A stretch of DNA of 11,657 bases, taken from Campylobacterales bacterium (lineage in GTDB: Bacteria; Campylobacterota; Campylobacteria; Campylobacterales; QNZT01). Position numbers and translations under genes: made by a program. The notes beneath the pieces are model-generated. The model was given only the letters and a program-made list of their open reading frames with translations, searched no databases and had not been told where the DNA came from. The DNA is taken from NCBI GenBank assembly GCA_015662615.1, contig DQTU01000138.1, forward strand, positions 1-11,657. Reading direction: 5' to 3'. The stretch's first letter is position 1. Each line of letters opens with the position of its first letter. Shown here one piece after another: positions 5,623 through 11,657 of the stretch.

Positions 5623-6251
5623 TTGATAACTTCCTCCACAGCCTTTGAACAAAGTGCAAGTCCAAAAGCCCCAGTCACTCCCACAAACGAGCCAAGATCC
5701 GTACATTTTGGCTCTTCAGGAGAAAATACAACTGGAAAATCCCCCTTAAATCCACTCTTTTTAAGCTCATATCGAAACTTCTTTGCCAAAGCATCTCCAT
5801 GTGTCTTCCAAATAGATTTCATCTCTATTTTAGTGGGGTCAAGTTTCTTTGCTCCACCAGTTGCACTAATCAACTTTTCTCCCACAACATGAGCCAATGC
5901 TACCTTTGCCGGCATATCATCTATCGCATCTATGACTAGATCAAATTCAGAAAAATCAAATGCTTCACACCACTCTTTTGTAACTTTTTGATGTAAAGAT
6001 TTTACAGTCGGATAAATGGTTCTTAGATGCACAACTTTAACAGCATCTACCGCTTCACTGCCTATCTGTCTGTTTTGATTGGTAATATCAAAGCTATCAT
6101 GATCAACTATCGTAATGTCCTGCAAACCACTTCTAAAAAGACAATCCAAACAAAAGCCCCCTACTCCGCCAACTCCTAAAAGAAGAACTTTGGCAGATTG
6201 AAGCTTTTCAAAATCAGTTCCAAAAATCGAGCGGCTTCTGGTAAATCTCAT
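5619..6251 (-). CDS. tcdA: ThiF/TcdA-like tRNA threonylcarbamoyladenosine dehydratase
   Basis: This 210-residue E1-like ATP-dependent enzyme has the nucleotide-binding G-V-G-G-V-G-G motif followed by R-S-G, I-V-D-H-D, and T-N-Q-N-R-Q, then D-A-I-D-D and a G-G-A-K-K-L-D-P-T segment, as in TcdA (CsdL). TcdA cyclises t6A37 to ct6A in ANN-decoding tRNAs. The late segment V-V-F-S-P-E-E-P is also TcdA-like. It is shorter than the E. coli enzyme (about 268 residues), mostly at the C-terminus, which is common in this group. The ATG at 6251 is preferred to a GTG at 6257 because GGAAGAG stands at the right distance and the start overlaps the surE stop as ATGA. It is the middle gene of the operon. A general ThiF-family role is the alternative. 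Confidence 0.84.
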   Translation of the reverse strand: MRFTRSRSIFGTDFEKLQSAKVLLLGVGGVGGFCLDCLFRSGLQDITIVDHDSFDITNQNRQIGSEAVDAVKVVHLRTIYPTVKSLHQKVTKEWCEAFDFSEFDLVIDAIDDMPAKVALAHVVGEKLISATGGAKKLDPTKIEMKSIWKTHGDALAKKFRYELKKSGFKGDFPVVFSPEEPKCTDLGSFVGVTGAFGLALCSKAVEEVIK

Positions 6252-7039
6252 ATCCACTCTTCCAAAGTTTTGATATCATCATGAGACGTCATATCTAAAT
6301 GTATCGGTGTGATAGAAACAAATCCTTGCTCGATAGCAGATAAATCACAAATCTGATCATCCTGACTTTCACGCCATTCTAAGCCTGGAAGTCCGATCCA
6401 GTAGTACTCTTCCCCTCTTGGATTTCTGTGTAAATGTGCACTATTTACATAAAGTCTATATCCTGTTTTTGTAACTTTGTAGCCTTTGAATTCTGATTTT
6501 TTAATAGGAGGAACATTGATATTTAAAAGTTTTCGCTCCCCCAAAGGAAAAGAACCTTCAAGAATTTTTGTTGCCAATTCTCTAACAACCTCTCCAGCTA
6601 ACTCATATCCAAAATCAAATATATTTTGACATTTATCCTTACAAACTTGAGAAATTGCAATAGAAGGAATTCCAAATAAAACTCCCTCCATAGCACCAGC
6701 AACCGTACCACTATAGGTAATATCCTCACCCATGTTTGAACCACGATTGATACCACTGATAATCAAATCTGGTTTCTCATTTTCACCAAAATAGGAGTTT
6801 AAAGCAAGAAAGATACAATCCGTCGGAGTCCCGTCATCAAGCTTGTAAAAATCATCATCAACCTCAACAAACCTCATCGGACGAGTCAAAGTCAAACTAT
6901 GAGCACAAGCCGATTTTTCAGTAGAAGGAGCCACCACAACCACACGAGCGATAGACCTCGCCACATCAATAAGGACTTTTAAACCCTCACTTTCATATCC
7001 GTCGTCATTTGTAATAAGTATTGTTTTTTGTTTTTTCAT
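6248..7039 (-). CDS. surE: 5'/3'-nucleotidase SurE
   Basis: This 263-residue protein carries the SurE hallmarks: I-T-N-D-D-G at 9-14 (metal ligands Asp12 and Asp13), Ser43 in the A-P-x4-K-S-A loop, and S-G-I-N-R-G-S-N at 95-102 with Asn98 as the fourth ligand, followed by D-I-T-Y-S-G-T-V-A-G-A. SurE dephosphorylates nucleoside 5'- and 3'-monophosphates and supports stationary-phase survival. Length and motifs are normal. It is the first gene of the operon. No Shine-Dalgarno precedes its ATG; a TATAAT box sits so close that the mRNA is probably leaderless. Confidence 0.96.
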   Translation of the reverse strand: MKKQKTILITNDDGYESEGLKVLIDVARSIARVVVVAPSTEKSACAHSLTLTRPMRFVEVDDDFYKLDDGTPTDCIFLALNSYFGENEKPDLIISGINRGSNMGEDITYSGTVAGAMEGVLFGIPSIAISQVCKDKCQNIFDFGYELAGEVVRELATKILEGSFPLGERKLLNINVPPIKKSEFKGYKVTKTGYRLYVNSAHLHRNPRGEEYYWIGLPGLEWRESQDDQICDLSAIEQGFVSITPIHLDMTSHDDIKTLEEWI

Positions 7040-7045
7040 GAAGGC

Positions 7046-7051
7046 ATTATA
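7046..7051 (-). promoter_or_regulatory. Leaderless -10 box of the surE operon
   Basis: A perfect TATAAT (minus strand) is separated from the surE ATG by six bases, GCCTTC. Transcription usually starts seven bases after the box, which is the A of the ATG. No -35 element or ribosome site is seen. An 8-base palindrome, TGTTAACA, lies at 7060-7067 just upstream. Confidence 0.6.
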
Positions 7052-7133
7052 TAGAAAATTGTTAACATGTCGCTATGCTCTTTTAGTTTTTTTCTATTCT
7101 CACACGATAAAAATAGACTCAATTAAAACATTG

Positions 7134-7139
7134 TATAAT
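7134..7139 (+). promoter_or_regulatory. -10 box of the Phd/VapC-type locus
   Basis: TATAAT stands 24 bases before the antitoxin ATG at 7164, and GAAGGAG (7151-7157) is the ribosome site. No clear -35 element is visible. It is divergent from the surE promoter. Confidence 0.55.
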
Positions 7140-7163
7140 TAAAGAAATCAGAAGGAGTTAACT

Positions 7164-7386
7164 ATGCAATTGATAAGTGTAGGAGATTTTAAAACAGATT
7201 CAAAATAATGGAGAAAAATATATCATCCAGTATGGAAAAAAACAGAAAAATGTTGCCATCATTGTGCCTTATGATGATGCTTTAGCTGAAGCAGAAAGTA
7301 GAAAGTTTGGTATCTATAAAGGAAAAGGTAGTTTTAAGATACATGATGATTTTGCTATGAGCGAAGAAGAGTTGTTGCTCTTATGA
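7164..7386 (+). pseudogene. Phd/YefM-family antitoxin, frameshifted by an internal deletion
   Basis: The ATG at 7164, behind GAAGGAG, codes M-Q-L-I-S-V-G-D-F-K-T and then stops at 7206-7208. The next frame, from 7183, codes EILKQIQNNGEKYIIQYG and runs on through V-A-I-I-V-P-Y to a TGA at 7384-7386. Together these are the two halves of a normal Phd/YefM antitoxin (V-G-x-F-K-x-x-F-S-E-I-L is the family pattern), but they share the same bases. About five residues are missing and the reading frame is broken. The stop of the second frame overlaps the toxin ATG as ATGA, the normal arrangement. The C-terminal toxin-binding half has no start codon of its own near 7183, so a working antitoxin is unlikely unless frameshifting occurs. 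Confidence 0.8.
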
Positions 7387-7781
7387 AGTATATAATTGAT
7401 ACACATATTTTTTTATGGCTACTGTATGAACCTGAAAAAATAGACAAAATCAAACTTAAAATACTTGGAAATCCTGAAAACAATATCTACATAACTTCTA
7501 TTAATTTTTGGGAAATATCACTTAAGTTTGGTTTGGGAAAATTAGAGCTCAATGGTTTAAAACCAGATGACCTGCCTGAGTGTGCTTTAAAAATGGGTAT
7601 AAAGATCTTAGAGATAGACTCAAAGAACATGGCAACTTATCATAAATTAAAAAGAGTTGAAAAGCACAAAGATCCTTTTCACAGACTGATAATTTGGTAC
7701 TGTATAAATAATGATTTCATTTTAGTGAGTAAAGATGGAAAGTTTAGTGAATATAGTTCACTTGGGTTGAAGGTAATTTAA
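7383..7781 (+). CDS. PIN-domain VapC-family toxin, altered active-site motif
   Basis: This 132-residue PIN-domain protein of the VapC type normally acts as an endoribonuclease cleaving tRNA or rRNA. The acidic residues Asp6 (I-I-D-T-H), Glu44 (F-W-E-I-S) and Asp97 are present, and Asp118 lies in V-S-K-D-G-K-F. The usual D-P-F-D-R-L motif reads D-P-F-His100-R-L; a single base, GAC to CAC, would explain it. The frame is otherwise complete. It overlaps the broken antitoxin by ATGA, with no strong ribosome site of its own. Loss of the antitoxin next to a full-length toxin frame suggests that the toxin is weakened or held off by another antitoxin. Confidence 0.88.
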   Translation: MKYIIDTHIFLWLLYEPEKIDKIKLKILGNPENNIYITSINFWEISLKFGLGKLELNGLKPDDLPECALKMGIKILEIDSKNMATYHKLKRVEKHKDPFHRLIIWYCINNDFILVSKDGKFSEYSSLGLKVI

Positions 7782-7782
7782 T

Positions 7783-7811
7783 TAGGATGGAGCTAAACAA
7801 ACTCCATCCTA
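7783..7811. terminator. Hairpin between the VapC-type and small membrane protein genes
   Basis: A 10-base perfect stem (TAGGATGGAG / CTCCATCCTA) with a 9-base loop (7793-7801) begins two bases after the toxin stop. It lies between convergent genes and can serve both strands. No long T run follows. Confidence 0.65.
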
Positions 7812-7821
7812 TCCATAAATC

Positions 7822-8022
7822 TTAATAATAAGCAGGTTTTGAGTGACTTCTAAAATCTCTTAGGAGTGATGCAAAAGGATGCTCAGACAACTCATAATCT
7901 CTAACCTTTTCAAATACAAATTTCACACCTTCCCCAACCATTCCAACAACAAGCATAGTCGTCATCATTACAAATAAAGATACTACGCTAAATATGCCTA
8001 TTGATTCTTTTAATACTCTCAT
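7822..8022 (-). CDS. Small single-pass membrane protein, unknown function
   Basis: This 66-residue protein has one hydrophobic segment (about residues 9-28, rich in V, M, T) and then a charged cytosolic-type tail containing E-K-V-R-D-Y and L-L-R-D-F-R-S-H, ending K-P-A-Y-Y. I recognise no family. The ATG at 8022 follows AAAAGGAT at a suitable distance, and a TATAAT with a flanking palindrome lies upstream, so it is likely a real, regulated gene. It is divergent from the LRV-MoxR-VWA operon; a link to that system is possible but unproven. Confidence 0.68.
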   Translation of the reverse strand: MRVLKESIGIFSVVSLFVMMTTMLVVGMVGEGVKFVFEKVRDYELSEHPFASLLRDFRSHSKPAYY

Positions 8023-8046
8023 AATAAATCCTTTTTTCTTTTTGTA

Positions 8047-8065
8047 TGTTGAAATTATATCAACA
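8047..8065 (-). promoter_or_regulatory. -10 box inside an inverted repeat, small membrane protein gene
   Basis: TATAAT on the minus strand (8059-8054) lies exactly between the arms of TGTTGA-N7-TCAACA (8047-8052 and 8060-8065). A bound dimer would block the promoter. The core TTGA-N7-TCAA resembles an FNR/CRP-type site but is one base longer than the FNR spacing. Confidence 0.45.
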
Positions 8066-8130
8066 GAGTGTGTACTAAATGTGTAACTACTTTAACATAT
8101 TTGCACAAACGATTGGCAAATACAATTTCC

Positions 8131-8159
8131 TTGACATAAATCCAAATACTTACTACAAT
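8131..8159 (+). promoter_or_regulatory. Near-consensus sigma-70 promoter of the LRV-MoxR-VWA operon
   Basis: TTGACA (8131-8136), a 17-base spacer and TACAAT (8154-8159) form an almost perfect housekeeping promoter. Six bases later comes the ATG at 8166, so transcription should start at the A of the start codon. No Shine-Dalgarno precedes it. The promoter decides against the longer frame beginning at 8079. Confidence 0.72.
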
Positions 8160-8165
8160 TTAAAC

Positions 8166-9527
8166 ATGATAAAAAACATAGATAGAGATTTTAAAAACTC
8201 TCACGGCAAATCAATCCTTTTTTTAGGTAAATTCCACTCCTTAAGCAGAGAGGATTTAGAACTATTTTTAGAAAAATTCGACATTAACTATATAGATACT
8301 TTAGATAAAAATATTGAGATGGTTGTGGAGGGTACAATCATGTCCCCTCTTGAAGAGGAAATTGCTTACGATGCGTATAAAAAGAAAATTCCTACATACA
8401 ATACGGAACAATTTGAAAAGCTTTATGCATCAAAACTAAACAGTGATACACTTTTGATGAGCCTGAAACTTTCCAATGACCAAACTAAGTTATCAAAACT
8501 ACTGCACAATACCCATCTTGATGATACACTTTTTTTAAAGCTATTTAAGATGTATGATTGGGGAGAAGAGGGATTGTTTGACAATAGTGAGAATATGGAG
8601 ATTTCCACACTTTTCACAAAAAGATTTTATAAAAAAGAGCGTTTTGATCCTGCTACTTTTCACTCTCCTATCTCTATCTTTGAGATTGCGATCATTAGTG
8701 AAAATGATGGGGTTTTGGAAACACTTTTTAGTATGCCAAACCTAAGCGTAAAACAGAGTCGTTCAGGGCAAAAACGTCCAATTGACATCAAAGAAGCACT
8801 CGCAACCAACAGCTTTTTAAACCAAGATACACTCAAAAGACTTGTAAGATTAAATAATAGAGGTGTTGACTATTTTTTAGCACAAAATCCCCTATTAGAT
8901 GCAGATATCGCAAATATATTATATGAGAGAAGCGATACAGAGATAAAACAAGCCCTCGCAACTAATAACAATATCAGTGACAAACTATTTAAAGCCCTGC
9001 TTGAGCATGAGTCTGCAGCACAAAATCTACTTTTATATCAAAAAATAGACCTCAAACGCTTTAAACTTATCAATAATCTCCACCCCAATATCGGGGAAAA
9101 TGAAACGCTCAGCGATGAAGTGATACAAACACTTATTGAGGATAACAACATAGAGACTATTCAAAACCTGAGTGCCAACGAGTCCATTTCATTGCGCTTT
9201 TTAGAAAAAATTTACGCCCTTAACAATCCAAGCTTTTTTCCTTACCTCTCTTCAAATAAAAACATATCACAAGAGATGATTAGAGAGTTTTATGCAAAAA
9301 AAGAGCGTGAAATCGATACTTCTTTAGCAATCAACCCCTCTTTATCAAAGTCGATTTTAGAGGAACTTTACAATAGGGACGATTTTGAGATAAACAAATC
9401 TTTAGCACTTAACGAATCAACGCCAATTGAGTATCTGCAACAACTACAACTCGACACTAGGCTTTTGAATTATCTCAAAGAAAACAGTACTTTTACAGAA
9501 AATATATTAAATAATTTAGGCATATAA
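8166..9527 (+). CDS. Leucine-rich repeat variant (LRV) protein with BRCT-like N-terminus
   Basis: This is a 453-residue protein, probably cytoplasmic and leaderless. Residues about 14-88 resemble a BRCT fold: G-K-S-I-L-F-L-G-K-F, then L-S-R-E-D-L-E-L-F-L, a buried M-V-V-E-G strand, and K-K-K-I-P-T-Y with a final helix. A helical region follows to about 200. From about 211 come helical repeats of 24-26 residues with the pattern L-A-x-N-x2-(I/L)-S-x3-L-x2-L, starting near 211, 238, 263, 335, 361, 387 and 413. This is the LRV/HEAT-like style of protein-binding solenoid. It stands one base before the MoxR-type ATPase gene and so is probably the adaptor or target-recognition part of that machine. 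An upstream ATG at 8079 would add 29 residues but lies before the promoter and lacks a ribosome site. The domain calls are pattern-based. Confidence 0.82.
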   Translation: MIKNIDRDFKNSHGKSILFLGKFHSLSREDLELFLEKFDINYIDTLDKNIEMVVEGTIMSPLEEEIAYDAYKKKIPTYNTEQFEKLYASKLNSDTLLMSLKLSNDQTKLSKLLHNTHLDDTLFLKLFKMYDWGEEGLFDNSENMEISTLFTKRFYKKERFDPATFHSPISIFEIAIISENDGVLETLFSMPNLSVKQSRSGQKRPIDIKEALATNSFLNQDTLKRLVRLNNRGVDYFLAQNPLLDADIANILYERSDTEIKQALATNNNISDKLFKALLEHESAAQNLLLYQKIDLKRFKLINNLHPNIGENETLSDEVIQTLIEDNNIETIQNLSANESISLRFLEKIYALNNPSFFPYLSSNKNISQEMIREFYAKKEREIDTSLAINPSLSKSILEELYNRDDFEINKSLALNESTPIEYLQQLQLDTRLLNYLKENSTFTENILNNLGI

Positions 9528-9528
9528 G

Positions 9529-10533
9529 ATGAAATTAACCGATATTTATAATGCACTTGAGCACTTTACCAAATCAAATCTTCCAGTTTTTATCTGGGGA
9601 CCACCGGGAATTGGAAAGTCATCCGTGGTAAAACAGATAGCAAACGATCACAAGTTAGAATTTATAGATTTGCGTCTTTCGCTACTTGATCCAACCGACT
9701 TAAAAGGTATCCCATTTTTTGATAAAGAGAATAACCAAGCGGTTTGGGCATCTCCAAACTTTTTGCCAAAAGATAAGAACTCAAAGGGAATTCTTTTTCT
9801 AGATGAGATAAACACAGCGGCTCCTTCTGTTCAAGCTTCTGCTTACCAACTCGTACTTGATAGAAAAGTGGGAGATTACTCCCTCCCTGATGGTTGGAGT
9901 ATCGTAGCTGCTGGAAACCGTGAAAATGACAGAGGTGTAACTTACCGCATGCCGCCTCCTTTGGCAAATCGTTTTGTGCATCTAGAGATGGAAGTTGATT
10001 TTGAAGATTGGAAACTTTGGGCACATGAGAGAGGAATTGAAGCTTCAATTATCGGATTTTTGAGTTTTGATAAAGAGAAGCTTTTTGATTTTGATCCAAA
10101 TAGGAATGAAAAAAGTTTCCCCACTCCAAGATCTTGGGAGTATGTCGATAAGATTTTAAAATCAGGACTGAGTGAAAAGCTACTTTTGGAGTCTGTTTCT
10201 GGTGCCATTGGAAAAGAGTGCAGCGTTGAGTTTATGAGTTTTCGAAAAGTTATGGATAAGTTGCCAGATATTGGGAAAATAGCAAATGGAGAACTTAAAA
10301 GTATCGAAGATGAAGAACATAAAGTTCTTTTTGCCTTATGCGCAGGGCTGATAAACCATCTCAAAGAGTTTGATAAAAAAGAAGAAATTGACAATGTTTT
10401 AACATTTTCGATGGAACTTCCTAGCGAGTTTTCTATCATGCTTGTCAAAGATATGCAAAAAAATGGCATTGGAGTTGAAAGTGCCGCTTCTTGGGAAAGT
10501 TGGGTAAGAAAGTTTAGTTACTTACTCTCATGA
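9529..10533 (+). CDS. MoxR-family AAA+ ATPase
   Basis: This 334-residue AAA+ ATPase has Walker A G-P-P-G-I-G-K-S at 24-31, the MoxR-type D-P-T-D-L-K-G-I-P loop at 54-62, Walker B I-L-F-L-D-E at 88-93, sensor 1 in A-A-G-N (Asn130), and a candidate arginine finger, Arg148 (P-L-A-N-R-F). F-P-T-P-R-S-W-E later supplies a sensor 2-like arginine. MoxR ATPases form rings and, with VWA partners, remodel or activate client complexes. Only one base separates it from the LRV gene, and it overlaps the VWA gene as ATGA, so the three are translated together. The ribosome site is weak (TTAGG), consistent with coupling. Confidence 0.94.
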   Translation: MKLTDIYNALEHFTKSNLPVFIWGPPGIGKSSVVKQIANDHKLEFIDLRLSLLDPTDLKGIPFFDKENNQAVWASPNFLPKDKNSKGILFLDEINTAAPSVQASAYQLVLDRKVGDYSLPDGWSIVAAGNRENDRGVTYRMPPPLANRFVHLEMEVDFEDWKLWAHERGIEASIIGFLSFDKEKLFDFDPNRNEKSFPTPRSWEYVDKILKSGLSEKLLLESVSGAIGKECSVEFMSFRKVMDKLPDIGKIANGELKSIEDEEHKVLFALCAGLINHLKEFDKKEEIDNVLTFSMELPSEFSIMLVKDMQKNGIGVESAASWESWVRKFSYLLS

Positions 10534-11609
10534 AAGATAAACTAGAGCAGGCAAAAGCAAAGCTTATGTTAGAGCATCCCTACTTTGGCTCTATCGCAAG
10601 TGCACTTGATATCAAAACCAATGATGATCTCGAATCCTTTAGTAGTGACGGGAATCTATTTGAATACAATGATGAATATCTAGCAGATTTAAGTGTCCAA
10701 GAAATTGAATTTGCACTTGCCAACTCTGCTATGCACTACGCTCTAAGCCATAAAAATCGCATCAATCAAAGAGATGATTGGCTTTGGCAATTGGCAACAG
10801 ATTACTCTATCAATTCTATGCTTGTTAAAAATGATATGTTTCCACCTGAACGCATCAATCTTCAAGCTCGTTTTGATGATATGTATGCGGAAGAAATTTA
10901 TGCCATATTAGAGAGTGAGATAGATGAAAAAGAGTACACCGAACAAGAAGAGAAATTCCAACAAAGTAAAAAAGAGCAAGTCTCACAAGATGATAAAGAG
11001 TCCATCGATGAAGAGTTTTTAAACCAAATCAATCAAAAGATTAAAGAGCAAGGCGAACTTCCAAAAGATTTTAAACGCCACTTCCCTGAACTTTTTATGG
11101 ATACTATCGACTGGCGTTCAGAGTTACACCGATATCTCAATGTTCATGCCAAAGAGGATTATCAATTTTTTCCACCCAATAAAAAGTATATCCATCAAGG
11201 GTTTGCACTTCCTTCTCTAAAAAGTGAACTCTTAAAAATTGTTGTCGCCATCGATACTTCAGGATCTATAGATACAGACCTACTAGCCACTTTTTTCTCC
11301 CACTTTCAATCTATCATGGAGAGTTTCAAATCTTACGAAATAGACCTAATAGAGTGTGATGCGAAGATACAAGAACACAGGGTTTTTTATCCAGGGGAGA
11401 TGATAGAGTACAAAGCAGTTGGAGGTGGAGGAACAGACTTTCGTCCACTTTTTGAGTATGTAGATATTGAAATTCCAGATGCTAAAATCGTCATCTATTT
11501 TACAGATGGATTTGGTACTTTTCCACAGTTCACTCCGATTTATGACACACTTTGGGTCATGCCTGAAGAGATTAAAGTACCTTTTGGAGAGGTCTTGGAG
11601 TTAAGTTAA
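10530..11609 (+). CDS. VWA-domain protein of the DUF2201 (metallopeptidase-like) family
   Basis: This is a 359-residue protein. The N-terminal part (about 5-100) is the DUF2201-type metallopeptidase-like domain. Where relatives have HExxH it reads Asn65-Ser-Ala-Met-His69, with His74 after it, so the catalytic Glu and first His are lost; L-A-T-D-Y-S-I-N follows as in the family. A highly charged linker, about 127-180, may be disordered. The VWA domain (about 234-359) has a complete MIDAS: Asp242-x-Ser244-x-Ser246, Thr302 (G-G-G-G-T-D) and Asp326 (F-T-D-G). The C-terminal P-F-G-E is typical. It is the expected partner of the MoxR ATPase, recognising client proteins through its metal site. Protease activity is doubtful. 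Confidence 0.92.
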   Translation: MKDKLEQAKAKLMLEHPYFGSIASALDIKTNDDLESFSSDGNLFEYNDEYLADLSVQEIEFALANSAMHYALSHKNRINQRDDWLWQLATDYSINSMLVKNDMFPPERINLQARFDDMYAEEIYAILESEIDEKEYTEQEEKFQQSKKEQVSQDDKESIDEEFLNQINQKIKEQGELPKDFKRHFPELFMDTIDWRSELHRYLNVHAKEDYQFFPPNKKYIHQGFALPSLKSELLKIVVAIDTSGSIDTDLLATFFSHFQSIMESFKSYEIDLIECDAKIQEHRVFYPGEMIEYKAVGGGGTDFRPLFEYVDIEIPDAKIVIYFTDGFGTFPQFTPIYDTLWVMPEEIKVPFGEVLELS

Positions 11610-11612
11610 ATA

Positions 11613-11650
11613 GTTGTCCAGTTTCACCACGTTATGGTTGCCTAGTTTCA
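11613..11650. repeat. Imperfect 14-base direct repeat, period 24, at the window end
   Basis: GTTGTCCAGTTTCA (11613-11626) and GTTGCCTAGTTTCA (11637-11650) agree at 12 of 14 positions. They follow the VWA stop directly. Tandem sub-terminal repeats with this kind of sequence are seen at ends of some insertion sequences (IS21-like elements, from memory). No element gene is visible before the window ends. Confidence 0.45.
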
Positions 11651-11657
11651 TAAGTAA

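Noticed and set aside
5623..5706. 28-residue N-terminal extension of the phytase-like protein
   Set aside because: It overlaps the tcdA-like gene, and the ATG at 5622 begins a clear signal peptide behind GGAGGAAG.
7187..7196. Programmed frameshift site (TTTTAAAACA) rescuing the antitoxin
   Set aside because: The A/T run suggests slippage, but a +1 shift is needed and the zero-frame phase does not fit a -1 heptamer; the two frames also reuse bases, so residues would still be missing.

Overview
The window is AT-rich (roughly two-thirds A+T by eye). Its gene content fits a free-living, sulfur- or metal-associated member of the Campylobacterota, of the Sulfurimonas/Sulfurovum kind. The pointers are a bacteriohemerythrin, a HiPIP-type protein, small cysteine-rich lipoproteins, surE next to a TcdA/ThiF gene, TATAAT boxes without clear -35 elements, and many ATGA gene overlaps. 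The lineage is an inference from gene content; no rRNA or tRNA gene is present.

Layout: (1) 41-736, plus strand: a HiPIP-like iron-sulfur protein with a doubtful N-terminus, then a bacteriohemerythrin. (2) 728-1307, minus strand: a ribbon-helix-helix antitoxin and MazF/PemK toxin pair whose toxin gene overlaps the hemerythrin 3' end. (3) 1308-1580 has no gene apart from the toxin-antitoxin promoter. (4) 1581-3693, minus strand: a two-gene dehydrogenase operon, a Tat-exported small subunit (gluconate 2-dehydrogenase subunit 3 family) followed by a GMC flavoprotein. (5) 3725-4636, plus strand: a cluster of tiny cysteine-rich genes, namely a possible 22-residue KCG peptide and three 43-56-residue lipoproteins, each with its lipobox cysteine at residue 20. 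Two of the lipoprotein genes share a palindrome-plus-promoter block with identical spacing. (6) 4666-7039, minus strand: surE, tcdA-like and a phytase-like esterase gene, joined by ATGA overlaps and apparently read from a leaderless promoter. (7) 7134-7811, plus strand: a Phd/VapC-type toxin-antitoxin locus with a frameshifted antitoxin and a toxin carrying Asp-to-His in a conserved motif. (8) 7822-8022, minus strand: a small membrane protein with a palindrome over its -10 box. (9) 8131-11609, plus strand: a three-gene operon of an LRV-repeat protein with a BRCT-like N-terminus, a MoxR-type AAA+ ATPase and a VWA/DUF2201 protein, read from a near-consensus leaderless promoter. (10) The last 45 bases hold an imperfect direct repeat that may be the edge of a mobile element.

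How they fit together: the MoxR-VWA-repeat operon is the strongest candidate for a poorly described system. It looks like a MoxR/VWA chaperone pair (compare RavA-ViaA) with its own repeat adaptor. The cysteine-rich lipoprotein cluster is the second candidate: three paralogous envelope thiol peptides under duplicated control regions, beside an exported dehydrogenase. The genes under 60 codons (the peptide and three lipoproteins) were found by reading the sequence directly and are easily missed by automatic callers.
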